64,000 bases of DNA from Cliona cf. orientalis (taxonomy: Eukaryota > Porifera > Demospongiae > Clionaida > Clionaidae). The stretch lies in the NCBI GenBank assembly GCA_963930775.1, contig OZ005698.1, forward strand, positions 5,090,501-5,154,500. Reading direction: 5' to 3'. A program made the translations under genes and the position numbers. Positions within the stretch are counted from its first letter, which is position 1, and each line of letters begins with the position of its first letter. The notes under the pieces were generated by a model that was given only the letters and a program-made list of their open reading frames with translations, made no database searches and was not told the DNA's origin. Shown piece after piece: positions 36,161-47,999 of this stretch.

Positions 36161-38293
36161 TTAACGTTGTTCAATACCTCTTAATTGCTTCTTTTTTAAG
36201 CGTTTTAATTTCTTTACATTGGTGATCTGCAGTGTGTGTGTGTTTTATTAATCTATATAATATTATAAAAAGATAATCCCACTTAAATGTAACTCCCAAC
36301 CACGGACATCTGTGATTCCATAGATTTCAGTACCCTAACTGTGGATACCCTGCTATTCTGCCTAACAGACACTAATTCTGGTTCAGTTTGAGCATGCAAA
36401 ATAGCAAATGATCTCGCATGACAGTTAATCACACCCACCATTAAATCAGTAAGTACAATGCCATTTATCAGCCACCTACCGTAAATCGCGAATATTTCGT
36501 GTCATGTGATAATTTTTCGCGTTAAATAATTATCAGACAAACGATGCAGTACCGCATTGTCGTTAATATTGCGCATGTATTTCGTGCGTTTAATTTTCGC
36601 ACAAGCCATGCTGTCCGAAAATATTTTAACATTGAAAGATTCGCGATTTACGGTATAATATAATATTATAGTCATAATACACTCCTGATTCTGGTCTAAG
36701 AGCTAAATATCAATCTGTTTCATTTCCATAGCCTAAGACTCTCGTTCCAACATAATGGGCCATGATTATAACCTGACCTATGGACTCCCTGCTATAAAGG
36801 TTTGGTCCACTGTAGTACTCTATGCTGCAATAAGCTACAGTCCAACCTTGATTATCCAAACTCCTCTCCTTAAATGACAGTACCAACCTTTTGGACTAGT
36901 TCAGCTTTCTTCTGATTTTCCAGCTTTCTTTGTTTCTTTTCCTCTGTTCTTTTCTTCTTTTCCTGTGCAAGGGTATATATAATTATATACTATGTGTTGC
37001 ATAAGTAGCGTGAATTGCATCAAGTCTGTGTGCACGGTGATTAATTATTGCTGGTTCTTCAGGAGGGAAAATCGGCCAACAGAACGTTTGCATGTGATGT
37101 CAAATCAAGTTGTGGTGTATAGCCTATACTATCATATAAACTAACTTTCTTTACATGTAGTTGCCCATACATTTCTTTGGGGAGACTGTACACACCACTG
37201 GCAGCTACAAAGGTCCACTAATACAGACGGGGGTCACTTTGAGATCCCCCTACCCAAATCAAGTATGTGTATTACACTAATATCCATTACTCAAAATCAG
37301 ATACATATTATATACATGTACACGTAAATTGGATAGATATTCAATGCCGCATCAAAGGGGTTACCTAAATATTCTTAGCAATTTTGTACGCGTTTTCGAT
37401 ACACTTGGCACCCCATGTTTGCTCCTCAACCTCTACAATATACCATACCTCTCTCTCCTTTTCTGCTGTTTCCTTGAGCTCTTTCTCTAGCTGTTTCATT
37501 GCCGTCTTCTCAGCTCGCTTCAGCTGACGTTTCTTCCATGGCTGCTTTGCACACTTTATTGCAAGCCTGCTCCTGTATATACAAAGAAGTCAATATCTAA
37601 TGTCATTCAGTGCCACAAATATTAGCCCAGATTTACGCTTCTCACACCAATTATGTAGTTCACATTGTTGGGTGCTATCCCTTACCAAGATGCCATTTAT
37701 GGGTGAATCCTTACATACATGTACCGCATGCAAGCATCTATCCCCAGAAAACTTGCAGTTGGGAGTGGCCTGGGGATAAGGCTGGAGAGAGAGTTCACTG
37801 GTATACCCGGACCTTCCATTCATATACAGTTTGCAAGTCAAAATTCCTAGCAGGAGGGGCTGACGTGCCAGACAGGTCCAACTCACGAGATAAAAATTAG
37901 AAAGGTATTTCAAGGGCAGAGGGGGGAGGGCAATGCATAGGTAACTACTCCCACCCCTTGGCTATAGCGCTATGAGGCTATAGGAAATGTAAGCCACACC
38001 CTTCAATCTCCGCAACCCTCCGTCTCGCATGCGGAGATTAAAGGTGTGGCTTGAAACACCACACAAGCTACATGTAACACCTGTACTGCATGGTTTTCTT
38101 CTATAAAGCATAGTTATCTCCCCTCTATTATCTATATGTATGTGTAAAAAGCAAGGGCCAAAAAGAAATCACCCTCGAGAGTTCATCCTTCATTTAATTT
38201 CATCACATACTTTTCTCCAGGTTCTCTCCAAATTCGCCCTGATTTTGGTTTTCCTCTTGGTACAGCAAGCTTCGTCTTAAGTTTGCTGGACAT
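36161..38293 (-). CDS. CCDC86: CCDC86/Cgr1-family nucleolar protein, 4 exons, complete
   Basis: Exons (5' to 3'): 38211-38293, 37449-37572, 36888-36962, 36161-36226; phases agree, giving 115 residues. The family hallmark PRGKPKSGRIW is at residues 10-20 (LAVPRGKPKSGRIWREPGEK). A highly charged Lys/Glu helix follows (RAEKTAMKQLEKELKE, RTEEKKQRKLENQKKAEL). A basic tail, KKLKRLKKKQLRGIEQR, matches the conserved C-terminal KLKRxKKKQLRxI of CCDC86 and yeast Cgr1. Cgr1 acts in the nucleolus in 60S rRNA processing; vertebrate CCDC86 is nucleolar and perichromosomal. The protein is close to fungal Cgr1 in length and lacks the long N-terminus of vertebrate CCDC86. Intron 3 contains the MITE at 36477-36655. 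Confidence 0.9.
36477..36655. mobile_element. MITE with taccgtaaatcgcgaat ends
   Basis: The left end taccgtaaatcgcgaat is matched by attcgcgatttacggta-like sequence at the right. About 179 bp, non-coding, within CCDC86 intron 3. A diverged relative lies at 5865-6010. Confidence 0.85.
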
Positions 38294-38391
38294 CTCGCGC
38301 GAGCTAGCTGGATCAAAGACCACGTGGTTGGTGGATAAATTTAGTGTGCTCTAAATAGAATGAGCATGGTTGGCGTTCCACTGGTATTCTC
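38294..38391. promoter_or_regulatory. Compact bidirectional promoter CCDC86 / TMEM17
   Basis: Only 98 bases separate the two start codons. It contains the CpG-bearing word tctcgcgcga (38293-38302) and a ccacgtgg palindrome (38320), an E-box that could bind bHLH factors. Shared regulation is inferred. Confidence 0.55.
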
Positions 38392-40703
38392 ATGGCTACA
38401 TTGGGAACAAATTTCTTCTCTTCTCGCAGACATACACGGGTAGCATCGACGGATAATTCTGACAGTAGAAAGCAAAGGCTCCATATCTTGCCAGGTATGA
38501 AAGAATCCGAGGACAGCGTACCAGACAATAGTTACCATGGTAACTGTAGTAATTATGCCCATTAGGTGCTGAGGTGGTTACATTTCTGCCCCTGCAAGTG
38601 ACACTGTTCTTCAATGTCTGCTATTCTCCACTCTGGGCTACTGCCAGCATCCTCACGCTGACAGCTAAGGTATTTAATACCAGGGGCACTAGTCATTAAT
38701 ACATAATATCAGTCTCTGGGTGCCAGCCCCTTTCACAAGGCTGGTACCCTCAATGTTTATATGTCCATTGTACAGTTTGCCAATAATAAACCTCTCACTG
38801 TCTCACTGAGCAGCATGGATAATTTCAGTCTTGCCAGCTAAACCTCTGTGCCCTCTCCAGGTTATTATAGTTTGAATTTTAGTATAATGAATAGGAGAAG
38901 GGGGAGTGGGTCTAGCGGGCCAGACTTGGGTATCCAAATGAGCAGTTATTCCTCCCCGACTAAACTTTGCGGCTGTACGTGTACTGAAGTTAAGGGGGTG
39001 GCTATATATAGTTACTGCAGGACTACATGTATATGTGCACATGAGGCAGAGATGAGAACTCATTTTTTTGTCTGGCGTTAGCTAGCTGGGGCCTCAGGGG
39101 AACGTAAAAAATCATGGCTGTGTAGTTAGGTATTGTACTGTATTGTATTGTGACATGTACATTAAATTTTGTACTTCGAAATGACCGGCCACTCTCAATT
39201 AGCAAACTAAATCCCCTCATGACGATCCCTTTTCTTCTGAACAATAATTTAAGTTTCTCAAGTGCACTTCCTTGGTGCTGTTGTAGCAGTAGCAGATCCA
39301 GACAGGTTTCCATAGTTTCCCTTTTGGCAGACTTGAAATACGAGCACTTATGGAGTGGCTGTGATTTTCAGGAAATGGAACCCCCTCTCTGGCTACAGAC
39401 CTAAGAAAACTGCTGCTATGGCTCACCTTAGCGTGTGTTAGCAGAGAAGTTGTTCGAAATCAGATCGATTGGGCTGGTAGTTTCGCTCAAAACGATCGAA
39501 GTGGGCGGGTTCACTCAAAAATGGGCGTGGCTTCTAAAAATTTGCGCACGCTTCGCGCGCAACCGTATAACAGAAACCCCCTTCAAGAAATCCTGGATCC
39601 ACCACTGTGTAGAGACATTGTTCAACATTTTCTTGTGTTTTCGAGTGGTTCTTCCATAACATAAAAACACCCCAAACTCCTTAGGTAGAGTATTCTGCAG
39701 CCAGAAAGCAACCCAAACTTGGTAAAAAATTATTGTATATTATTGCACAGGCTCAAGCGGGACCAAAGGACATATACATTAATATGCGGAGTAGCAAGGT
39801 GTCTGCTATTGAAGGGGCTTTGACTGTATTGAAGGAGGTTATAGACTCCTAGTAATAATTTTACCAATAGATGCAAAGAATGGCTGGATGGTTGACCATG
39901 CAAATTAATTAAAATTTTTTCCAAGTCATGATGTAGAGAATTTAGGCAAGTGACCGGGTATCATAAACTGCAAAAACCAATGTATTATTGGTCTTTCTTG
40001 TGTAGTATTCAATGCTGGCTACCCCCTATAAGTTCGTGACGATTGTTATCTATCTGGTGATGATGATTGTGGAGGCTGCAAGGCTCTACCTTGGCTACGA
40101 GGGAAACCTAAGGGAAAAGGTGCACTCACTTTGCTAACACATTACCCACCTCTTAGTGGCAGAATTAAATCATTAACACAGGGTGGGTTTTAATTGGGTG
40201 GTTTTAGGGAAATGGTGAATCTAATAATAATCCCATACAATATTAACTCACAGTTCGCAGTTAATAGATACTTGCAATTAGCGTAGATATTATAGACTAC
40301 GTAGTTTACGTAGTCTATAATATCTATGCAATTAGAAAATGTGTTTTACTTAACCTCCTCCATAGAAGTCATGGCTCTTTATTACCTTATGCTGGACTCA
40401 GTGACATGTTTTCCAATGATATAATATTATTATAATAATAATAGTAACAATAATTATTGTTAACTTCAGGTTCCTGAGCTGGCTGGGTTTTGGCTGCTGA
40501 GCCTGCTTCAAGCTCCGTTCACTCTCTACCTCCTGGCAAACATTGACACCATAATCCTTCCCCTTGAGAGAGCAGTAAATATAGTGCTGTTACTGTTCCT
40601 AGTAGTTCAGCTGTGTCTTGGGTTCAGGGCTTTGCAGCTCATGGTACAGGCTCAAACCATCAAGTTTCACCTCAGTAACTTTGATACACTCAGAACAAAT
40701 TAA
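38392..40703 (+). CDS. TMEM17: Transmembrane protein 17 (ciliary transition zone), 4 exons, complete
   Basis: Exons: 38392-38494, 38566-38669, 40006-40119, 40470-40703, giving 184 residues (human: 198). Phases agree. The sequence parallels human TMEM17 without large gaps: LPLQVTLFFNVCYSPLW, then YKFVTIVIYLVMMIVEAARL, LYLGYEGNLREKVPELAGFW and LPLERAVNIVLLLFLVVQLC, with a final IKFHLSNFDTLR. Four hydrophobic segments lie at about residues 43-65, 78-98, 108-130 and 137-158. TMEM17 is part of the MKS/B9 module that gates membrane protein entry into cilia. The first exon (MATLGTNFFSSRRHTRVAST) was chosen because it gives the right phase and a proper donor. It is not conserved with vertebrates, so the start is the least certain part. 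Confidence 0.9.
40276..40333. repeat. Perfect palindrome with tagactacgtag core
   Basis: The left arm tagatattatagactacgta is followed by the complementary arm, forming a long hairpin in TMEM17 intron 3. The same core, tatagactacgtag then two bases then its complement, occurs at 52335-52415. Confidence 0.85.
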
Positions 40704-42859
40704 TTATCTGTGATCTTAATAGGGAGAAATCATTTTCTACATGTGTTGTGTGCATGTACATTGTAGTTTATCTTGCATGGAATGGGTGTTTCTAATTGAG
40801 TACCTCTATTTTGAGGTTGAGTATGCTCTACTACGTGCATATACATGTATGCTCATTGTTATTGGTTATACTGTGACGCAAAATAATTGTGTTGTAAACT
40901 CTTTTGTACATGTGAATAATAGCCTTTGCAACATAAACAGTGGTGATGTGTATGGACTCGATCTGGTAAGCTTACTAGCACTGCCTGCTGTAGTGAAGCT
41001 AGATGGGGAGGTGGCCCAACACTTGACATGGACTTGATCGTCCCTCCCTGGTTCTCATAGAAAACCAGTGATGTGTGCACTATGAATATCTATGTGTATT
41101 GATGTGAGTTCAGTACACCCCATTTGACCCTCCTGTGGTGTTCATAGTTTAGCCTCAGCATGGTGCAGTTCAGCCACCCTCTCCCCACCCCTACCACCCC
41201 ACAGCCCACCACAGTGCTCACAGCATTCCTCTCTCACTCAAACTCTTTTTGTGGGCTGAGTGTGCATTCGGTTGGCATGGTAACCAGAATGTAAACACCT
41301 ATAAGAATGGTATTTCAAAATTCGAACTCCCTCAGCTTACATAGCCTGTGTACACAATCCACTTATCAGAGATGACTATCAAAGAAACTGCAGATACCAA
41401 TGAAAACAAATGACACATGAATGTCACGGTACCACTGACCACTAACGCATTAGTGGGTGGTAAACTGGTGGTGCTTAAGCCATTTCTTTGCATGCATGTA
41501 CCTGCACATGCAGACTAGTTCCTCCCCTTTGGCCCTCCCCCCTCCTCTCCCTGGGCTATGCTCTTTGGGGCCCATGTTTGGGGGGTGGATCTCCGTGGTA
41601 CCTACCCTGCCTAGTCCCATTTTGAGGTGGTTTATCTGCGACATGCCACCTGCGCCACATTCTTGATCTCATGCAAAGAATTTCATTAATTTCATTCAGA
41701 TGTCTCATGTGGTGTGCCTCAAATATAATTGCTTGATGTCTATGTTCAGTGGCTTATAATTGTTCAACAGTGGGCCTGGTCATGATTTACCCATTGAATT
41801 ACCGCATGCACTCACACAGTACTCTCACAACACTTGCCCACTGTCTTAATTAGAATTAAAGTTTGGCTGCCTTTATGCTTACAACTCATTGATTTTCAAA
41901 GTTATTGATTCCACTGAATATTTCTGCAATGCAAGGCTTAGTGAAAATTTCATCCAGCAAAGTATATATTATAATAATATTATTATGAAGGGATATATAC
42001 AGCATGTCAAATCAAGTTGAGATGCAAATTGAGATGGCAAAATTGGTGAACAATTCTCCTGATGAGTACATTTATTATTAGCCTGTCATAGTGTAAACTA
42101 TTGGATGCTTATGAGCAGTACATACTTCATCTCTTTGAAGATTCCCTGGCTGCAATTCGATTCTGTAGATGCAGAGGTCACTTGTAAGAGTGCTTGATGG
42201 TGGCCTCAATGCGAGGCCAATACTATAGCTAGCTACCTTTGGAATACCTATCTTCCATTGCTGTTATGCACTTGCATGCATGCTCTTATACATAGTAATT
42301 TTACCATTCAAGCTAGTAATATCCTAATAATACGCGTAAACTGATTGAATTTCTCGTTATTAAAAAAACATAATAATTTTATCATGTATCAGTGAGGATT
42401 ATATAATTATTATCTTCTCAATAAAACAATAATGAGCAGTAAGTACTACGTAGTTATTGCCTATCTATACCTGTGACAGTTTAGAGATTTCTATGGATTT
42501 CTAGTATTGATCTATAAGTGATGTGTCCATATCCACCTCTTCAACAAAAAACAACAAACAATAACAATCTCACAAAGTATTAAGCATAATAATATTATTA
42601 CAGATTCATATAGCTATAGTGGAACAGCCATGCAAATATTATTAAGTGATAAGGTTGCAGTGGTGCCGACAAGTGGAATAAGTTTGGTCCATTGCTTATA
42701 ATAAGTGATATAGGGTTATGGCCAAATAAGTTCCAAAGTGATAATTATTATCGATAAGTGATAAGCGTGTCGTCCATTCTCAGCTATGAAAACAGATGAC
42801 TAAAGTATTTTTAAATTGTATCTTTTGTGTCGGATCGGGCTGCCGTCTGTAAAGAGGTT
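40704..42859. other. Intergenic 2.2 kb, no gene seen
   Basis: The stretch lies between the convergent ends of TMEM17 and tektin-1. It is mostly AT-rich, with taataatattatta palindromes (for example 41970 and 42590) and C/G-rich patches near 41180 and 41530. Open frames are short and show no family motif. Confidence 0.6.
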
Positions 42860-45800
42860 TTACGATTTTTCTTGGAGGTCAAGTTGTGACCTCAGTGTCA
42901 TACACTGGCCTTCATCAATCTCCAGTGAATTGGTTTTAATGTCAATATTCTCTTTGAGTTTGAGTTCATTGCGGTTGAGAACCTTTAGTGCATTCTCAGA
43001 CTCTGCCAACCTTGTCTTTAGTCCTTCCACAGATCCACCAATCTGTCCCACTTCATCGACCAGGCCATACTGGACTGGGTCCCTCACTAGCTCGTTGTTA
43101 GGTCGCTGGGAGCGCATGCCTAGCCTGGTCTGGGCTAGCATCATTGGACCAACTTTCTGCTGGATGGCTTCCTTCAGCTTTTCTATGTTTTCTTCCATTG
43201 CTCTGATTTCTGCCATCACCTGGAAGATGATACAATTAGTTTAAATTATGCATCCAGTGTTGTAGACAGACAAGGTGACATGGCTATAGGCATTGGTATG
43301 ATATCACAGTCTCGTGTCTGGGGGGAGCAAAGAGAGGGAACCAAGGGATAATATAATAGGAATGGCAGCAAACAGATGGGCTGATAGTCGGGAAACTCCT
43401 CTGCTTCCTACATGTAAACATTTGGTTTTGGACAGTTGGGTTACTAAGCTACTGTGAGAACATGGGCACTTGTACCAGTTCTCTCAGGAATGCGGCTGCG
43501 CTATCAGTACCTATGCAGCAGTGACTCCCTGCAAGTCTCTGATTACAGCCCCCATACTCTAGTACAAGTGGAGCATGCAGGAGCTAGCTAGATGTGGTAG
43601 ACCACTGTGTGTTGTGTTGGGTTGTGGGGTTTATCAGGTTGGTTAGCTGCTTGGGCTGAGCTAAACTCCTCCACAGGCCACGGCACGGTGGCTGTGGTCA
43701 TGCAGCTACGCTACATGGTGATTTCCAGGGAGTAGTTTAGCGGTCTAGCTATTCTTTCAAGGCTTCTTTCTGGAATCAGGAAGTTGTTATAGCTACAATA
43801 CCTCCACATACCACTTCACCAACTCCATACCCAAGCACTCATTTGCATTGGTTAAGCTCTTAAAGAACTTTGGTTGTTTCCATAACCACATAGTTACATC
43901 ATGCTTAAAATGTAGCCTTGTTTCAGTTTGGCTCACCACATACATTCAGGCTCCAATGAGGGTGTTTTTTGCAAGACTTATGTCATAAAGATGAATAATG
44001 AAAGCAACCAAGCATATAATTAGCTCACATGAGATGTTTACTGCATCGTCAATCATGCTTTAATATCACCTGCATTGGATCTCTATTGATAACCAGCCCA
44101 CTTCATCCACCCACCCGGCTACCTCGAGAGCCCTCCCTTTCCTCCCTCCTCTCCCCCCGGCCACTCTTAACCCCCCACCTGGCTACCTCGAGAGCCCTCC
44201 CTTTCCTCCCTCTTCTCCCCCCGGCCACTCTTAACTGCCATATCCACCTCCACTTATCACACTAGTACTCTAGTTCACCTTTTCCAGATGCTGCTCAAGC
44301 TGCTGCTTTGCTTCCTTTGTCTCATGAATTCTCTTAGCAAATGCCAAGTTGACTACATTTCTCTGCTTCAAGATATCCTGTTGTGTTTGTTCGATGACTC
44401 CATTGATAGCTCCCCTGAGGCTGCTGGATGCATCTCGTTCCTTCTCAGAGTTGATAATGTTCTCATTGGTGAAGGAGATCCACTGCTCTGGAGTCACTGA
44501 GCTGCAAATTGGTAGGAAATGGCATTGATTCAGTTTAAACTGTTAACCATAATATTATTAGAACTTGAAAGTAGTGTGTGTGGCTAGCTGCATGTGCAGG
44601 GGTGTTTTGGGGTGGAATAATTTGTCCACAAAGCGGGGCTCTAGCTCACCCCCTTCTTTCAAGGTTCACTAGTTTCCTGGTAGCTGGTATTTTGGAGGGC
44701 TACTTACTAACTGTATCCCTAACCAAGATCTGTCCATTTCCACCCCCAAAGTTTTATGTTATCTAAATGCTGCCTTGGCAGATCCCACCCCTTGGACTTT
44801 GCAGGCACCTGCTCCTTGTCAAAACTTACAAAAATATGAATATCATTAATCATTTGCAAAGTTTTTATAGTGTAAGGATCTTATACTGTGTATCGGGATG
44901 ATTCAAGGCTGAAAGTCGAAATACTACACCCCTTTTCCCACCAGAACAAACACATAGGCAGTCTGGCAATGCTGTTTGCAGTCTAGCACTGCAGATGCAA
45001 AAGGCTAGCTATCAAAACTATCGGGTTTCAAGCAGGTATTCTATTGCAGGGACGAGGAAACTAGGTGTAAAACTAATCTGTGGGATAGCTTCTAGTATTT
45101 CAGATGTGAGCCTGCTGTGTATACACTACTAAGTTGACTCTTCCACTACAAAAGGGGTTTAATTAATACAATTTGTAACAAAGCCAACCGTCCACTTAAC
45201 TTACAAATCATTATCTAACTTATCATACACTTATCTGCTGATGGCCACAGTGTATATGCTGCTAGAATAACACTAATTTTTACATGATACTCTTCTCACG
45301 GTAACCATGCGAATGCTAGCTACTCTCACCCACTGCTAAACTAGGATCATGAATTACTTACTTTGTTTGAATCTGAATGGCGTCGGTCTTTGTGTATCCA
45401 ATCCCTGGAGTTTGATCGGTCAGGGTAGCACATGTAGTGTCCACTTCAAGGGCTCCTAGTTTGTCAGTCAAGTCCTTCTCCAGTTTGTACTTGCATGACT
45501 TGAGCACTCTGAGATTCAAAAGAAGAGAGGAGACATTGAAGCTTGTTGCTGAATTAGCAACAGCTTAAGTCTAGTAGCTGTTGCTGGCAGCCAACAGCTT
45601 TAGCTGCAAGTGATTAAGTCCTTTCGATGAGATGAATGACTAAGTATTTCTTGCTGCAACTGAAGTCTATATGAAACTGAGCTGGAAGGCTTGCTGTTTT
45701 ATAGGATAAGGAAGACCACAGGGAGGTGAGTGGGACGCGTTACCCATACCACACAGAAGCCAATGGAGCGAAAACTGGGAAATGCTTCACTTCACAATGC

Positions 45801-47653
45801 TTGATGTTCTGTGACTTTGTTTTTGTCAGAATTACAGCCCACCTACCACAATGCCACTACACAAACCTACACCTTATTAATCTCTCTTGGCCTGAAGAAT
45901 TCCATTTCTACCTATATATATAGAGAAATGTGCTATATGATGCTATGGATCCTTAGTTGCTAGTACAGCTACCCCAAATAGAAATAGTTGATCGTTTGAC
46001 CTCACATGACTTCAAGTTAGGGCAGTTATGGTGACAATTAGAACCCAATAATGTTCATTGAGAGGCATACCACAGGTGTTCACGGGAGGTGCAAGCTACC
46101 GTGATCTATGCATCGTGGTATTTTGACACTTGCAGTAACATTATATGTGGATGTGGGGCACTAAGCAAGCGTAAAGTGAACAATGAGTAACTGCGTCTAT
46201 GTAAATAGTTATTTAGACGTCAGTCTAGGATGAATTAGTGAACACACACACACTCTTGTTCACTGGATCGTGAAATAACAAACTTCAACTTTACGGACCA
46301 CTAAGCATAAATGTGGAGGTTCAGCTCACACACATTTTGCATGAAAAGCACCGATTGACATACCCACCTAATTTGTTCCGTAGTGTGAGCAAGAGTTTGC
46401 TGTAGGAGGGCCTGCACACCTTCAATCACCTCCATCTCCTATGGCCAGCAGTATGTGTGTGTGTGTGTGTAAGAGAGAGAGATGATGTTATAATAATTAC
46501 GGATAACATATTTTGTGGGGAGTTAAACTTGATAGTTTTTGCAGTCAGCCACTTATAATTATAATCTACACCAAAATTCTTATGTACACATGGCGATACC
46601 ATTCCATATTATTATCTACCAACACCCTTGCAACATCAGCTTGAGATGAAATTACCAAGCTTAATAATAGTGGCCACCATCCAGCTATGCACTAACAATA
46701 ATTTTACCCTCTTCTTCTTGCTAGCAACCGAAGTCTTTGTAGACAAAATTAATTTCTAACTACTGGAGGAGTGTGTAGGCAGAGCAATCACTTGAAAGGG
46801 GTGCCGTGCCATGGGCCAACAAAAATTAATAGCTCGAACACTATGCATTACTTCATTCATGGCAGTGGTAAGTGGTGCACTTGTCTGTTTCGGTGGAGGC
46901 TTGCAAGTTCAAGAGGTTTGTTATCTTGTGGACAACCACTCTTGAACTAACTCATTTAGCTCTAGTAAACAATGGTTGAGGTCTAGGCTCCACATACAGG
47001 ATGTCTGGTCTGCCTGTGCAAACAATTGGCATGTTCAAATTTTGAAGGAGGACCTGGTTATTTTTGTCACTATATCACAAGCCACTATACCACAAACGGT
47101 CAAAGCTCATAAAAATTACACATTATTGCAATTTACAATTAATCCTGCAAATGGTGCTGCTAATTGCAAAAGACTTTGCAGTTTGTTAGATTGAATGTGC
47201 AAACAACAATCTATGCTTGTATGCAGGTCATACCCTCACCTTTCCGAGGCCTATCTCCACGTCATCATGGACCATATCGGTGCCTATCCTCTTTTCCCTG
47301 TAGTTGAAGCAGCTTGAAGCCACCTCCAGTGGAAACTTGGTTGACACCAACGCTTTCTCTAGCTCTTCCTTTCTCTCAAGTAGCAGTTTAATTTCCTGTG
47401 CATTCTCGTCGAGCTTATTTCCAAGCTCTTCCTTCCAGAAGCTGATGTCGCGTAGTCGTTGCGATAGCTTGTGTTCGTTGCTCCGTTGTGTTCTTGCCGT
47501 AGTGGCCTCCGTCTCGTTGCGTAGCCGCTCGCATTCGGCTCTAAGCCATTCAGATGCTGCACGCTCTTGCTCTGCTCTGGAGTAGCTCAGATGGTTGGAA
47601 GCGTGCCATTCTCTAGGCAGATACTTGGGCGGCGATTGGGCTAGTTTAGCCAT
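42860..47653 (-). CDS. TEKT1: Tektin-1, 5 exons, complete
   Basis: Exons (5' to 3'): 47240-47653, 46368-46438, 45362-45508, 44279-44501, 42860-43219; phases agree, giving 404 residues (human TEKT1: 418). The N-terminus MAKLAQSPPKYLPREWHASN closely follows human TEKT1 and distinguishes it from the other tektins. FPLEVASSCFNYREKRIGTD also fits TEKT1. The tektin signature RPNVELCRD appears as RPNNELVRD at 324-332, so two positions differ, including loss of the usual cysteine. The rest is coiled coil. Tektins are filaments inside the A-tubule of ciliary and flagellar doublets, so this fits an animal with flagellated cells such as choanocytes or sperm. Intron 4 (43220-44278) contains a 63-bp tandem duplication. 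Confidence 0.95.
44115..44240. repeat. Two-copy 63-bp tandem duplication in TEKT1 intron 4
   Basis: The unit beginning ggctacctcgagagccctcc at 44117 repeats at 44180 with few differences. It is C/T-rich (ctttcctccctcctctcccc). Confidence 0.85.
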
Positions 47654-47999
47654 CGCCGGGAGCGCTTCAGATGGCTGCCTGAAGATGTTTGGAAGTCGCT
47701 CAAGGTTTGAGTAATCGGTTTAACGGCTTTTATACACTGTATAATCCACCCCCTTTTGCAGCAGAGCTGTATTGGATATGGCGGAGACACCTCGAGATCG
47801 AGACGATGGTCAACTTGGTGGTTTGTTTCCAAGTTGCTATGGCAATGCACCCAACACGTGCACTTTTGACATAGTCTCGTTCCCAGACCCCATCACGCAC
47901 GGGGGTGGGGCCTGGGGACGAGACCAGTTCTAGCTAGTATCCGGTCATGCACACGGATCACTTGTTTGGTTACGTAGAGTATCCGGATTAAGCGTGTAA
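47654..47999. promoter_or_regulatory. Bidirectional promoter TEKT1 / SLX1, with a short repeat
   Basis: The start codons are 346 bases apart and head-to-head. A short inverted repeat at 47873-47928 (gtctcgttcccag and ctggggacgagac) belongs to the GCCTCGTCCCCAG family seen elsewhere in the window. Confidence 0.55.

Noticed and set aside
38521-38565. A 26-base intron between a tiny ATG exon and TMEM17 exon 2
   Set aside because: It would keep the frame but is too short for splicing; the exon at 38392-38494 with a 71-base intron is preferred.
47304-47585. Plus-strand Ser-rich open frame
   Set aside because: Antisense shadow of tektin-1 exon 1.
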